A DNA stretch of 64,000 nucleotides, taken from NCBI GenBank assembly GCA_032690845.1, contig CM064417.1, positions 36,214,432-36,278,431 on the forward strand. The letters run 5' to 3'. Below, one piece after another: positions 1-10,877 of the stretch. The translations under genes were made by a program, and so were the position numbers. A model generated the notes under the pieces. The model was given only the letters and a program-made list of their open reading frames with translations, was not told the DNA's origin and made no database searches. The DNA comes from Eleusine coracana subsp. coracana (taxonomy: Eukaryota; Streptophyta; Magnoliopsida; Poales; Poaceae). Each line of letters starts with the position of its first letter. Positions within the stretch are counted from its first letter, which is position 1.

Positions 1-187
1 TAGGGTTCCACAATTCTCTGCTCCCTTCCCTCCCTGACTCCTGATCTGATCGCTAGTCGATCTGGGATTGGAACCCACAACCAAATCCACAATTGTGTCC
101 ACCAAAATCCTGCTCCGTGCAGCCTGCTAGCGCTAGTGCCCTTGAGCGTCGATAGGTTTTATAGGGTTTTGGTTCACACGGTGAAGT
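1..187 (+). other. LINE 5' untranslated leader
   Basis: This stretch lies directly upstream of LINE ORF1 and holds no convincing ORF. It is mixed-composition leader sequence with several short TAGGG and CGATC words. I infer it is the 5' UTR of the LINE because the ORF1 reading frame opens at 188. The true 5' end and left target duplication are not visible and may lie outside the window. Confidence 0.45.
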
Positions 188-1541
188 GTGGTGATGGCGG
201 GTGTTGAGGAGTTGATGAAGAAACTCCATCTTTCAGAGGCGGAGAGAACTGTTGTAAAGATCAGAGGACCTTCCCAGCGAAGGATGAATGTGATGGAAGT
301 TCAGGTTGTGGGGAAGTTGTTGTCGGATAGGCCTGTTCGGGCAATAGTTGTGGAATCGGCTTTGGGTGGAGTCTAGTGCCCAGGTACTGAGATCGAGTGT
401 AAGGATCTAGGTGATAATCATTTTCTCTTTACCTTTCATCATGCATCAGGGAAGAGGAAGGGTATAGAAGATGGTCCATGGACAATCGGAAAGGATCTCA
501 TGGTGGTGGCGGAATTTGATGGGACGGAGACGTTGGAGGAGATCTCCTTTTCCACTATCCCGATCTGGATCAGAGTGATGAACTTACCGCTTGGCATGAT
601 GGACAGAGAAACGGGTGAAGCAATTGGTGGCACAGTGGGAGAATTCATGGTTGTTGATCTCGATGACAACCACTCTGATATTGGTTGCTTTCTGCAAATT
701 AAGGTGAGGATGGACATCAGGAAGCCACTATTGAGGGGACTGATGATTTCGGTGGGAGAGGAGGAGAAGAAAATCTGGTGTCCTGTTGCATATAAGTTCC
801 TGCCAGATTTTTGCTACATATGTGGTCTTATTGGCCATACTGACAGATCTTGTGACAAGAAACTAGCCAAGGGAGAACATCAGATGTTTGATAAAAAGCT
901 GCGGTATATTCCGCAAAGGAAATGGGCGGACATGGAGGCAAGGGGGAGTCGATTTGTTTGTAATGCAAGGGGATCTTTCTGGAGTCATAGGGAGGGGGCT
1001 ACCCACTGTCAGCGGGGATTTGGGATAGGGAGCAGCCATGAACGTAGCAACGCCTTGTCACAGCGCAAAGATGTGAGGCCAACGGGTGACAAGGAAAGTG
1101 CAGGAGAGAAGAAGGCTGGGGCAGACGATCTTGCTGATGGTATACAAGAGGCAATACAAACTGAAAGTGACCAGGGGAACAAGGCTAAGTCTGGGGAGGA
1201 AGCAGGCCTAGCAAGACTGAGAGAGAAAATGTCATGATCAACATGAAGAGTACCATGCAAGAGGGTGGATATATTAGTTTGTCTCAAGCTACCACCTCAG
1301 GAACACCGAGCATGGAGGGGGCTATTAAAAAGAAGGATACTTTCAAGAGGATTCATAGGACTAATCCAATTCACTCTGATGAAAAGGAAGTTCCAATAGG
1401 GAGGAACAAACGCAATATGCAATATATAGAAATGGTGGATGCTGACAAAAACTAAAAGGTGAGGCGATCGGATGATGGGGAGTTCGAAGGGCTGGCTACC
1501 ACTATTGAAGCAGGGCTGTCGGAACAGCCCTGCTAGAACAA
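188..1541 (+). pseudogene. LINE ORF1 (DUF4283 / zinc-knuckle RNA-binding protein), broken
   Basis: ORF1 of plant L1-type LINEs encodes an RNA-binding protein that packages the element's RNA. One reading frame runs from the ATG at 188 to the TGA at 1235-1237, interrupted by an in-frame TAG at 374-376. The middle resembles the DUF4283 domain of plant LINEs and ends in a zinc knuckle of the form CX2CX4HX4C (CYICGLIGHTDRSC, near 814-855). After 1237 a shifted frame (1234-1455 and beyond) carries an acidic/basic tail that leads to the start of ORF2 at 1542, so the natural C-terminus was probably frameshifted. The stop and the frameshift make this copy non-functional. Family membership is firm from the order ORF1, endonuclease, reverse transcriptase; the subfamily is not identified. 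Confidence 0.8.
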
Positions 1542-3556
1542 ATGAAGCTAGTGGCTTGGAACTGTCGGGGTCTGGGAAACCGCCCGGCAGTCCGTGGACT
1601 TCTAGCTCTCGAGAAGTCAAAACAGGCGGACATCCTATTTTTGTCGAAAATGAAACTTGACGAGGGGAGGATGGAAAAATTTAGGTGGTTGTTGGGACTG
1701 ACTAACATGCTGGTTGTAGATTGTGAAGGAAAAAAAGGGGGGGGGGGGGGGGGGGGAGGGGATTGCTATGTTTTGGCGGAGGGGGGTCGATATGTCTCTT
1801 CGTAACCTTTCGAAGTATCACATCGATGTTGGCATTAAAGAGGAGGATGGCTCTGAATGGAGGTTCACTAGAGTATATGGGGAGTCGCAGGAGAACCTGA
1901 AGCATAGAACTTGGAAGGTTTTAAGGGATCTCAAAGATCAGGATGCACAAAGTACTCTCCCATGGCTTTGTGCTGGGGATTTCAATGAAGAACTTTTTGC
2001 TCAAGAGAGGGAGGGTGGAAATCCAAGACCTCAAGTCTGCATGGATAGGTTTAAGGAAACATTGGAGGTGTGTGGGTTACACGATTTGGGCTTTGCGGGT
2101 GACATTTTCACATGGCAAAATCACTACCGCCGTCGTGAAAATTATATCTGCAAGCGCCTCGATCGAGCTGTTGCTAATGATGCATGGAGGGCAAAAGTTT
2201 CCTGGTGTATATGTGTTAAATGGAGATCCAAAACACTCTAACCATAGACTGATTGTAATTGTCATAGAGAGGAAGGTACGCAGGGAACAAGCTTCTAGAG
2301 ACAAACCATTCATGTTCGAAACAGGTTGGTTGCAGGAGCCGGGCTGGGGTCAGGTGGTGAAGGAGGCATGGGAGAGTGCAGTTGAAGAGGGTCCTAGTAA
2401 TATACATGACATACTTTCAAGGGTGGCAGGTGGCTTGGTGGATTGGAGGACTAATATATTGGGAGACTTGGAGAAAAGAGTCAAAAAGGTGAAAAAGGAA
2501 TTGGAGGACTGTCGGAGATCACAACTGGGTGACATGGTGGTCACTCGGGAGGCTGTTTTGCAATACAAGCTTGAACGGTTGGAGGAACAAGTGGAGATAT
2601 ACTAGAGACAACGAGCACATGTGAGGTGGATGGAGAAGGGGGACAAGAACACTTCCTTCTTTCATGCGGCTTGCTCTGAAAGGAGAAGGATGAATAGGAT
2701 AGGAAAATTAAAGAAGGAGGATGGAGGGTGAGTTGAGAGAGAAGAGGAAAAGAGGGCTTACATATCTGATTATTTCCAACAACTTTTCAAGATGTCAGCT
2801 TGAGATAATCCGGCTCAGATTCTAGAGGCCGTAACTCCTCGTGTCACCTCACATATGAATGACATGTTGTTACAGGACTTCACTCCTGAAGAAATCAAAG
2901 TTGCACTTGATTCTATTGGGAACCTTAATGCTCCGGGACCGGATGGCATGCCATCTATTTTTTACAATGATTTCTGGGAAGTGGTGGGTGATCGAGTGGT
3001 GAATGAGGTGTTGGCAGTGCTAAATGGGGGCCCCATACCAGAAACATGGAATGAGATGGTAATTTCACTAATTCCAAAAGTAAAACAACCAGAAATGGTT
3101 ACTCAACTTTGGCCAATTAGCTTATGTAATGTCATTTATAAAATTGTGTCAAAAGTGCTTGCCAACAGGCTCAAAGGTATTCTAGATGAAATTATTTCAC
3201 CCTCTCAAAGCGCATTTGTCCCTAGGCACCTTATTTCACATAATATCCTTATATCTTATAAGCTAACTCACTATATGAGAAGGAAACAAAAGGGGGGCGT
3301 TGGGTATGCTACAGTAAAACTCGATATGAGCAAAGAATATGACAGAATTGAGTGGGGTTTTCTGAGGGGTATGTTATTGAGACTTGGTTTTCATGAGAAT
3401 TGGACCAAATTAATAATAAAGTGTGTTTCTATGGTGTCTTATCGAGTGAAAGTTAATGGTATACTTTCAGATACATTTAAGCCAGAGCGGGATCTCAGAC
3501 AAGGTGACCCCTTGTCCCCATATCTATTCCTGCTCTGTGCCAAGGGGTTTGACCAA
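1542..3556 (+). pseudogene. LINE ORF2, 5' part: endonuclease and first half of reverse transcriptase
   Basis: ORF2 of an L1-type LINE nicks target DNA with an APE-like endonuclease and primes reverse transcription there. The endonuclease starts with MKLVAWNCRGLG (1542) and keeps a GDFNE motif near 1977. The usual catalytic Glu after LFLS appears as Lys, and the usual SDH motif reads SNH (about 2238), so the nuclease looks inactive. A run of 20 G at 1737-1756 coincides with a frame change. Further breaks fall near 2240, 2605, 2731 and 2801. The reverse transcriptase begins near 2930 (NAPGPDGMP), with SAFVPRHLI and RQGDPLSPYLF motifs, and stops near 3556 where the copia-type LTR begins. It continues at 53608. 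Confidence 0.88.
1737..1756 (+). repeat. poly(G) tract at a frameshift
   Basis: Twenty consecutive G residues follow six A residues inside the LINE endonuclease. The coding frame before the tract (from 1542) and after it (continuing to 2241) differ, so the tract is the frameshift site. Replication slippage, reverse-transcriptase slippage or assembly error could each explain it. Confidence 0.8.
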
Positions 3557-5123
3557 ATTATCCACATCACTTATTTAACGGAACAAGAAGATAATGTTGA
3601 TATGTCACAACGAGTGTAATTGACAAAAGAGCTAAAGGGGAATATACAATGTCAAAAGAAGATTAAGTGGCTTGAATATAAGAAGTTGTGAAACTTTATA
3701 AGTGGATGAACATCAAGTCTATCTCATATGGACATTGCTGAAGCCAAAGGTATAATATTGGATATATATGCTTATTGATGACTAATCAAATAAATATCCA
3801 AAATGATCAATTGCTTATGGAGTTGGCGACCCTCATAAAGAAGAATGAAGATGATATGAAGGTGTTCCTATTGACATAGCTTTTCTAATTGCTATTGAGT
3901 ATAGGAACGTCGTACTATAAATAGGGATGCAACTTTGATAGTTTTGCTTATGTCTCGATGCTCAAATTGATCTAATAACCTTTGGGGGAGTGTTTAGGAA
4001 ACCTATGTGTGATTTTGGAGCTTGGTAATAGCTGGGTTGGATAGCCCTTTAAATTATATTTCTGTAGAGTCCAAGATCACCTAAATCGGCCTCCGGAGTC
4101 AAAAGTTATGGGCATTTCTCTTTTGGTTGTCTATCTGTTTTTTTTTCATCGACAGTGCTGATCCGGAACTCAACAGAATATCTTTTTCTTGCCCTCTATG
4201 ACTTCCCCATCGGTGGTGCCGATCTGGGGATCGGCAGTGCCGATGCGGGACGTCAAGAACCCCAATGGCTAGCTTTTGAGCCTATCCTATCGGCAGTGCC
4301 AATGCGGGACGTCCAGAGCCCAAACGGTTAGTTTTTTAACCTCCCCTATTTATACCCCCTTTGTTCCCAACGGTTGGGGTGCTGAAAATACATCAAAGAA
4401 ACATCCATTTGAGCCAAGAAAACACCTCTCCACTCCCTATTGCTTAGTGCTATACCTTGTGGGTGAGATTTGGTGAGAGTTTGAGAGAGAAAGAGCAAAA
4501 CTCCATTGTTGAGCACTTGAGCAAGCAAGTAATCGTTGTGGCATTTGTTACTCTTGGGGATTCATCACCTAGACGACAAGGCTTGCCAGGTGAGCTCCTA
4601 AGCTTGTGGTGAGCCATGGGAAGTTTATGAAGGTTTTGATTGACCTCTGAAAGGAAAGGAATCAAGAGAAGGAAATTCGAGGAAAAGGGTTGAAAGAGAC
4701 CCGGCTCAAGTGTGACCGAGCCCCTCAACAAAGACGTAGGACTCATTTAAGGAGTCTGAACTTCTGTAAACAAATATTATGTCTCCGTGTGCTCCTTTAT
4801 TTACTTGTTACTTTTTCATGCTCTAGGGTTTGCTCTTGTATTTGCTTAAATTACTAGATCTACTTGTGTCGCTTGTGTCTAGTAGTTACTATATTATTGT
4901 AGTGCTTCATATTAACTGTTATAGTCTTTCTATCAATCTAGTAACTGCAAAACCAACCTAGATTTACCTTTGGGCAACTTTTTGTACCACTATCGGCACT
5001 GCCGATTGAGCATCGGCACTGCCGATCGTACTGATTCTTTTTGTTAAGTCTAATTTCATAGAAATTTATTGAATCGCCTATTCACCTCCCCTCCCCCTGC
5101 TAGGCGACATCAAGGTCTTTTCA
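3557..5123 (+). mobile_element. Truncated 5' LTR of copia-type gag-only retrotransposon
   Basis: This segment is a direct repeat of 51981-53607, with the same order of sequence and only scattered differences. It ends in CA at 5122-5123 and is followed at once by a primer-binding site, as expected for a 5' LTR. Its first 855 bp (the counterpart of 51126-51980) are missing. The join to the LINE falls at a shared ATTATCCACA stretch at 3557-3566. A TATTTATA box at 4347-4354 sits in the likely promoter. Dyad units of the type ATCGGCAGTGCCGAT occur at 4209-4244, 4289-4305 and 4992-5028. Confidence 0.85.
4347..4354 (+). promoter_or_regulatory. LTR TATA box (left copy)
   Basis: TATTTATA in a GC-richer context, conserved at the matching place in the right LTR (52794-52801). 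It is the best candidate for the element's RNA polymerase II core promoter. No transcription start can be fixed from sequence alone. Confidence 0.5.
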
Positions 5124-5125
5124 AT

Positions 5126-5139
5126 CGGTATCAAAGCCT
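5126..5139 (+). promoter_or_regulatory. Primer-binding site, initiator-Met tRNA type
   Basis: The sequence CGGTATCAAAGCC starts three bases after the LTR end and closely matches the standard plant primer-binding site TGGTATCAGAGC, which pairs with the 3' end of initiator methionine tRNA. Two substitutions suggest decay. Its position confirms that 5123 is the LTR end and that this is a plus-strand element. Confidence 0.7.
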
Positions 5140-5174
5140 AATCTCCTCATTAAGCTTAACCGCTTGGAGAGTTG

Positions 5175-6737
5175 ATGATGTCGCAAGGTAAAATGTGTCA
5201 AATTTCCTATGGTTGTTCTAGCGCCTCGTTTTCTATCATTTCACAAGCTTCATATGAGGCACCATATTTTGATGGCACAAATTATGCTTGTTAGAGATCA
5301 CAAATGATTTCATATTTTCGGGACATGAGTCCTAAAATTGTCTGGGTTGTAGATGTGGGCTTTTCTCATGTCTTGGATCTTGATTCTCCAACACAAGGGC
5401 AAGAGAAATGCCTACATCTTGAGGCCCAAGCTACTAATGCTTTATTTGGTGCTTTGAGTAGGGATGTTTTCAATGATATATACAAGTTAAAGAGTGTTCA
5501 TGCTATGTGGATTCGAATTCAAGAAATATATGAAAAATCCAACATGACATGTGATATTTCCAACAATGAGTTGCTAATTGAGGATGATTGCTGCACCTTA
5601 AGCTTACAAGATATTGATGATAATTCTCTTTCAAAGGAGTATATTAATGAAGCATCAACTCTATTGACATCATCACGTTGCCTTATGGCCAAAGGTAACA
5701 TGCAAGTAAAATTCTATGAAAATTATAGTGATGATGATGATGTTGTTATTCTTGATGATGATGATGATCATAACGATAGTGATGATGATGATCATGAATA
5801 TACATATGATGATCTTGTTGCATTGTTGCATAATATGGAAAAATATATGAAACAAGAGAAGTGTAAAATGAGAAATTTACATGATGAAAATTCTTCTTTA
5901 AGAAACTCATTAGAGGATCTAAAGCGGTCTCATGAGAATCTTAGTGAAACTCATGAGAAGCTTAAAGAAGCGTATGATTCTCTTGCTTCTAATGTTTTGG
6001 AAAATGCAAAAGTAGATATAAGAATTACACATGATTTAATTGATAATGCATCTACTTGTTGCAATGATTTATGTGATAACCCTTGTCCCTCCCAAACAAA
6101 TATTTCCCTGAGCACTACATGTGACTTGGATTGCATAGGTGAAAAATTGAAGCATAAGAGTCATGAATTGAAGAAAAATTGCAACAAGAGGAGCAAGTCC
6201 AACTTGAGCAATAAGCAACAAAAGAGAAACAAGTTAGCTCATTTCAAGTGTTTTAAGTGTTCAAATATGGGACACTATGCCTCAATGTGTTCCATGAAGA
6301 TTGATGACGAAACCACACTTCAAAAGAAGAAGACAAGGAGAAGTAAAAGGAAGTGTTATAGGTGTTATGAGAAGGGTCATGAAATTGTTTCATGCCCTAA
6401 CATAAGAAATAATGACTTTGAGTCATCCAAGAAGTGGCTCGTTGGCAAGGAAGCAACAAATAAGAAGCAAGATAAGAAAGTGTCTTGCATGAACAAGAAG
6501 CATATTTGCTACACTTGCCGAGAAAAGGGACATATTGGTAAAAATTGTCCCATGGGTAACATTCCTAAGTCTATTCATTCCAATGAGAATCATTTACTTA
6601 AGAAAGATAGAAGTGGTAATATTATTGCAAATGTTGTTAGATCACACAATGCTAATGCAAAGGCCATTTGGGTGCCTAAACCTCTTGTGACTAACATCCT
6701 TGGACCCAATATCACTTGGGTACCACGAAATGCTTGA
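5175..6737 (+). pseudogene. Copia-type gag polyprotein (UBN2-like, three zinc knuckles), one internal stop
   Basis: Gag forms the virus-like particle that packages element RNA. The frame opens with two ATGs at 5175 and 5178, passes an in-frame TAG at 5292-5294 where a Trp is expected, and continues from 5304 to 6737. The N-terminal part carries APYFDGTNYAC and, further on, VWVVDVGFSH, typical of the DUF4219/UBN2 gag of grass SIRE/Maximus-like copia elements (family knowledge). An acidic Asp-rich run (5728-5800) and a coiled-coil (about 5840-6000) follow. Three CCHC knuckles come next: CFKCSNMGHYASMC, CYRCYEKGHEIVSC and CYTCREKGHIGKNC. No protease, integrase or reverse transcriptase follows in either half of the element, so it is apparently non-autonomous. 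Confidence 0.82.
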
Positions 6738-8526
6738 TTTTCTTAATAGGTACATAGAGATGCATTGAAGACTTGACACTCTTGATATGATTTATGTTGC
6801 ACATCTTAAGTCAAGATTCTTTCAAATTAGGATTCCTCATCATATATGGACAAGCATGAAAATTAATGGTCTACAACCTCAACCAATGTCATCTCAGTAG
6901 CAAGTATTTATATTGAAAGTATCTATGCTCTAACCTTGTGTAGGCTTAACTCATTGTTCATGTATATCTTCCGCATATGTTGCTTGCACTCTTCATTGTA
7001 CAATTTTGAGAAAAATGATGGTTGCCATATTTCGGGAGGTACTATATCATTTCATATATATTGCAGCCCTAAAATGAGAATGAATTCTTAATGATGCTAT
7101 AATAGTTTTTGAAAGGCCAATTGATTAAATTTTAAAATATTTTGAATGGTTTGCCAAGTTGTTTAAAAAAAATGTTTGAAGATATTCATTTGTCAATCAA
7201 ACATGTGCTTTACAAACAATATGTTTTACCATCAAAAGAAACCGTTTATAGAAGAACTTTCAATTGGTATCATATTTTGCAAATTTCTCTAATTGGTCAT
7301 GGTCAATCTTTTGGTATTTAAAATTGTTTTACAAGATCAATGGTTTTGAACATGGTATTTGATTTGAAAAATTGCTCAAAAAACTATCTTGACCAATTTC
7401 GGTCCTATTCTAGCATCAAGTGAGTCTTGTCACTAGTACCACATATTTTGTATATGTTGGATCACAGTGGTATTTGTGACTCATAAAAAGGGTAAATTCA
7501 AGTGACTCATCACCTTACTCAAATATATATCTATGGAGCTTTGGTTTAATTATGAACATTCTTTTGATCATCATTGAGATAATAAGATACACATGCTTCT
7601 TTTATTACTAAGTGTAAAGAGTTCATCTTTTTAATTTGTTTAATTAAGGAGCATGAAGACTTATTTATCTTCTCTTTGCAATGAAAATATTGTTGTTAAA
7701 ACTAACCATGTGCAACGGAATTGAGAAGATCAAACATGAATAGTAAAGCTCAAAAAGACTTGGTGGAAGAAAATTTGAAGCAATGTTAAACCTCTTCAAG
7801 ATATTGGTAGACATGGGCAAGAGCTTGAGCCGATGGTATTGTGTTGCCCAAGACAAGATGGCGGGTCTACCACGAAAGCTTGTGGAGGGATCAAATATGA
7901 TTTGCTATATTATAATGAGGATGACTAAGTCCTATCAGTGCAAGTTCAACATGAATGATGATTGGATGACAATAAAGAGGAAATCCAACTATGGCCATGC
8001 ATGAAAAATTTTATAACCATTGAAGATTTGGTATCTATTCTTGTCAATAGTTGAGTTGGACATCATGGAGGGATTTCGAGCTTGGTATATATTCTTGATG
8101 GTTTGCATATACAAAAGAATCCAAGCTCTTGAAATGATGAGCATATTTGAGGTAACTTTATCTATGGCTTATATAAGTTCTCTCTTTCCTAATAATAAAG
8201 GGCAACTAGAATTCATTCTTTGTTTTTGCATGTTGCTCTATATCACCAATCATGTCTTGACACATGCACTAGTTGTTCTTTGTGATTATTCCTTTGTGGT
8301 CTTGGATGAAAATTTTATGTGCTCATCATGATTGTCATGTTATATATTAGGATTTGCTTATATGGTAGATTGTTATGCTGCCTGTTATCTTTTTCAAACA
8401 ATCCACATGATTAATGTTTTTCTTCATATAGAGGCGAACAAATTACATGTTTTGGTAAAGTCAAATGCTCAATATCCCAACTAATTTTATTCTATCGACC
8501 TCTTTGTTTTGCACTCATCGGAAGTG
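6738..8526 (+). other. Non-coding interior of the copia-type element, left half
   Basis: About 1.8 kb of AT-rich sequence between gag and the Tat insertion. I see only short open frames without family resemblance and no pol motifs. It continues across the Tat insertion at 48680. At its right edge, 8517-8532 holds a degenerate dyad unit (ATCGGAAGTGTCGGC) like those in the LTR. Confidence 0.6.
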
Positions 8527-8531
8527 TCGGC

Positions 8532-8926
8532 TGTCGAGAGATAATCTTGATAGTTATTCTAGGTATGAGAATGAGTATGAAAGCCGATGGACACAGGACA
8601 CAAGGTTTATATAGGTTCGGGCCTCCCGAAGGATAATAACCCTACGTCATGTTCGGTGTTCTTGTATTTTTAGGGTTTGTACAGGGTTAAAATTCCCAAT
8701 ACAAGTTCTGATGCTCTTTAAGGACCCCCTGCCCTCCTTATATAGCCGAAGGGCAGTGCTTTACATGGTAATCTATCATTCGGTTACATTTGATTATATC
8801 TATACACCATATCTCTTGACCTAACTTGTAGCCTACTCTAAACAAATATCCGAGTAGTTATCTTCTGGGCGTTAATCTCCAATGCTTCGTAATCGAGCCT
8901 CCGCTGTCGAGTGGTTAAGTATCCCG
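8532..8926 (-). repeat. Tat 3' LTR, broken at its TA repeat
   Basis: Direct repeat of 48226-48674: both contain a long shared stretch from about TTCTAGGTATG onward, including GGTTCGGGCCTCCCGAAGG. Here the copy stops in a TA-rich stretch after AAGTATC, while the right copy continues through a short TA run to CCAGTGATCTCCA. The missing outer tip and the adjoining microsatellite mark where the viral cluster joined. Read in element orientation, its 3' terminus is the TGTCGAGAG end at 8532. Confidence 0.8.
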
Positions 8927-8936
8927 TATATATCTA

Positions 8937-8994
<58 letters not shown>
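8927..8994 (+). repeat. TATC and TA microsatellite at the left edge of the viral cluster
   Basis: A run of TATC units is followed by a run of TA units. The right LTR of the Tat element has a short TA run at the equivalent place, so this is probably that run, expanded. Rice endogenous tungro-like sequences are known to lie next to AT dinucleotide repeats, which fits this position. Confidence 0.9.
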
Positions 8995-8995
<1 letters not shown>

Positions 8996-10229
8996 TTATA
9001 TTGAGAGTGATACTCTCAAATAGGAAGCGTGGTGTGACCCTATAATTAGCTAGACCAATCTAGGCCAATGGTCACAGCATAAATAACATCATATTGCAAA
9101 GCATCACAGAAAGAAGGTCACAAGACATCAAAAGAATAGTGATCGACATTATTCGTGGCATTGACATGCATGCCAGGACAAATACCTTGTGTTGCTTCGT
9201 ACATGTAATAAATCTTTCAAGACTTAGCAAGGAAAGGCAAGAGAATATCATCATAAAAGGAAGACAATGCCAATTGAAGGGTGTTGTATATGACACCTGG
9301 TGTCCTTGCTACAGGAAGATAGAAGCTACGTGTGCTAAATAAACAGGAAGGGAGTACCGCTCGTTCTACTATAAAAGGAGGACCTGGGCTTCAGAAGGGA
9401 GACACCGATCACTCATCGTCCAGCGTTCTGAGCTCACTCCTCAAGAGCGCCTTCCACCTCCACCACTAAGTAGCAATATTAGTAGTCCACTTGTAAAATA
9501 GAGAGCGTGAGTCCACTGTAACATACCATCTCCAAGGTAATCCTTCCTTGTGTGTTTAAGTGTTTGGGGGTTCCTAAAAGGGAAAACCATATATAAGCTA
9601 TATTTGTGGAAATGAAGTAATGTCGTCTTTGAAAATCCCTTGATATGATCCAGTTCTTGCATGAATTAAGTTTTTATGCTAGGGACCCTATAGGAGAAAC
9701 CTCTACGGAGTAGTCCTCGGTTTAGCCTAGTTAAGGCGTTAGAGAGGACCCTGTGTTGCTGCAGAGAAGTGTTCCCTTCGGGTGGAACTGCCTGGGAAGA
9801 CGATAAAAACTTCCTGCATATGTTCGTGACTGGCTTATATAGGAAAAGACTTCGTTACTTCTGAAACAAATTAGAGATAAGTATGATGAGTACCGTAGGA
9901 TTTTTACAACTGAGAACTTGTACCGCCCGATAGTCTGTTTGGCCTCGCCAGCCGAAAGAACGATCCTAAAAGAAGAAGATTAAGACCAACCATAATTAAT
10001 ACTCAAAGTTAATTAATATATTTAAAGTGCTCAGAATAGTTTCAAAGCACTAAGTAAGTGCACACTCCACCTGGATAGTGGAATAACACTGTAGAAATTC
10101 AGAATTTGAATAGTAACAGAGCAATTTGAATAGTGTCTTGAATTTGAATAGTAACTAGAATTTGAATAGTGTCCTGAATATTAATAAGTAACCATAGCTA
10201 TTGTTCTAGCGTTAAGATATTTGTGAATA
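8995..10229 (+). other. Pararetrovirus copy A: intergenic region and leader
   Basis: From about 9262 onward the sequence is repeated inverted in copy B (up to 32873), and from about 9541 it is repeated directly in fragment C (from 32867). It contains a TATA box (9370-9377), a leader of over 800 bases with several short ORFs (ATG AAG TAA at 9612, then a seven-codon ORF at 9620), and no long ORF. This matches the promoter and long structured leader of tungro-like viruses. The first part, 8995-9262, has no second copy here, so I cannot say whether it is viral. Confidence 0.7.
9370..9377 (+). promoter_or_regulatory. Viral TATA box, copy A
   Basis: TATAAAAG in the viral intergenic region, conserved in inverted copy B at 32753-32760. 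It lies about 860 bases before the tRNA primer-binding site, as expected for a full-length transcript promoter of the family. Activity in this decayed copy is unknown. Confidence 0.65.
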
Positions 10230-10877
10230 GTGGTATCAGAGCCTGTTACAATTGAGAAGTTAAAGTATTTGAATTCTAAAATAAATACTGGAAAGATTAT
10301 AAATACAAAAGAAAATATCAATATAAGGTGCAGACTTAATTCTCCAGAAGAACATACTTGGCACAGTTCACAAGGAAAGTTAAACTTATTTGTGGACTTA
10401 ATACATAATCTTTATATTACTTGGGGTAAAAGGCAAGACGAATTAGATATAAAGCTAGATAAACTTCATAAAGACCACAAGGAGATTGAAGAAAATATTT
10501 CTTTAATACAGAATAAAATAAATCTCACGTTACAAAAGTTAGAGGAAGGAAAAGCAGAACAAATAAAATATTGTCAAAATAGTGACTATATCAAAGAAGA
10601 AGTCTCTCTGATCTATAAAAAGTTAGAATCTAAAAAAGTTATAATAGAACAAAAGGATATCAAGTTACAAGAAGCGGAATCAAAAGTACTAATAGAACAG
10701 AATAATACAATAGTCCAGCTATTAACTCAAATCCTTGAAAAGGTTAATACCGAAACCGCAGGAAAAGAACTTGTACTATCATCAGCCGGAATAATTTGTT
10801 CCACTACATCCATAAATTCAGATAAATGGACTTATCTAAAGGTGTTTGCAGAGGAGATCAATCCCTCCAAAGAGTAA
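10230..10877 (+). CDS. Endogenous pararetrovirus ORF1 (coiled-coil protein), copy A, no ATG
   Basis: A frame of about 215 codons follows the primer-binding site and corresponds in position and size to the first ORF of rice tungro bacilliform virus (P24), whose role is poorly known. It is Lys/Glu-rich with a coiled-coil over roughly residues 65-160. An in-frame TGA lies at 10224-10226, six bases before the apparent GTG, and the frame contains no ATG. A non-ATG start is therefore required. An in-frame ATT at 10251 is the best candidate, because the tungro virus ORF1 is known to start at ATT. The frame is intact in copy A. Its end overlaps the next frame by about 52 bases. No separate ORF2 of about 110 codons is seen between it and the movement-protein frame. 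Confidence 0.72.
   Translation: MVSEPVTIEKLKYLNSKINTGKIINTKENINIRCRLNSPEEHTWHSSQGKLNLFVDLIHNLYITWGKRQDELDIKLDKLHKDHKEIEENISLIQNKINLTLQKLEEGKAEQIKYCQNSDYIKEEVSLIYKKLESKKVIIEQKDIKLQEAESKVLIEQNNTIVQLLTQILEKVNTETAGKELVLSSAGIICSTTSINSDKWTYLKVFAEEINPSKE
10231..10243 (+). promoter_or_regulatory. Viral Met-tRNA primer-binding site, copy A
   Basis: TGGTATCAGAGCC is the standard minus-strand primer site of plant pararetroviruses, complementary to initiator methionine tRNA. It lies directly before and partly within the start of the first viral frame. Matching sites occur in copy B (31884-31896) and, with one change, in fragment C (34528-34540). Confidence 0.9.

Noticed and set aside
6738..8500. Several open frames of 60-100 codons, such as 8020-8331
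   Set aside because: AT-rich, no domain, no conserved partner in the other half of the element; best seen as chance frames in non-coding interior.
9094..9342. 82-codon frame upstream of the viral promoter
   Set aside because: No second copy in B or C and no recognisable domain; overlaps a frame on the other strand. It could be the end of a viral ORF but cannot be supported.
10230..10232. GTG as a bacterial-type start
   Set aside because: The sequence is eukaryotic and the family uses ATT; GTG is only the first codon after an in-frame stop.
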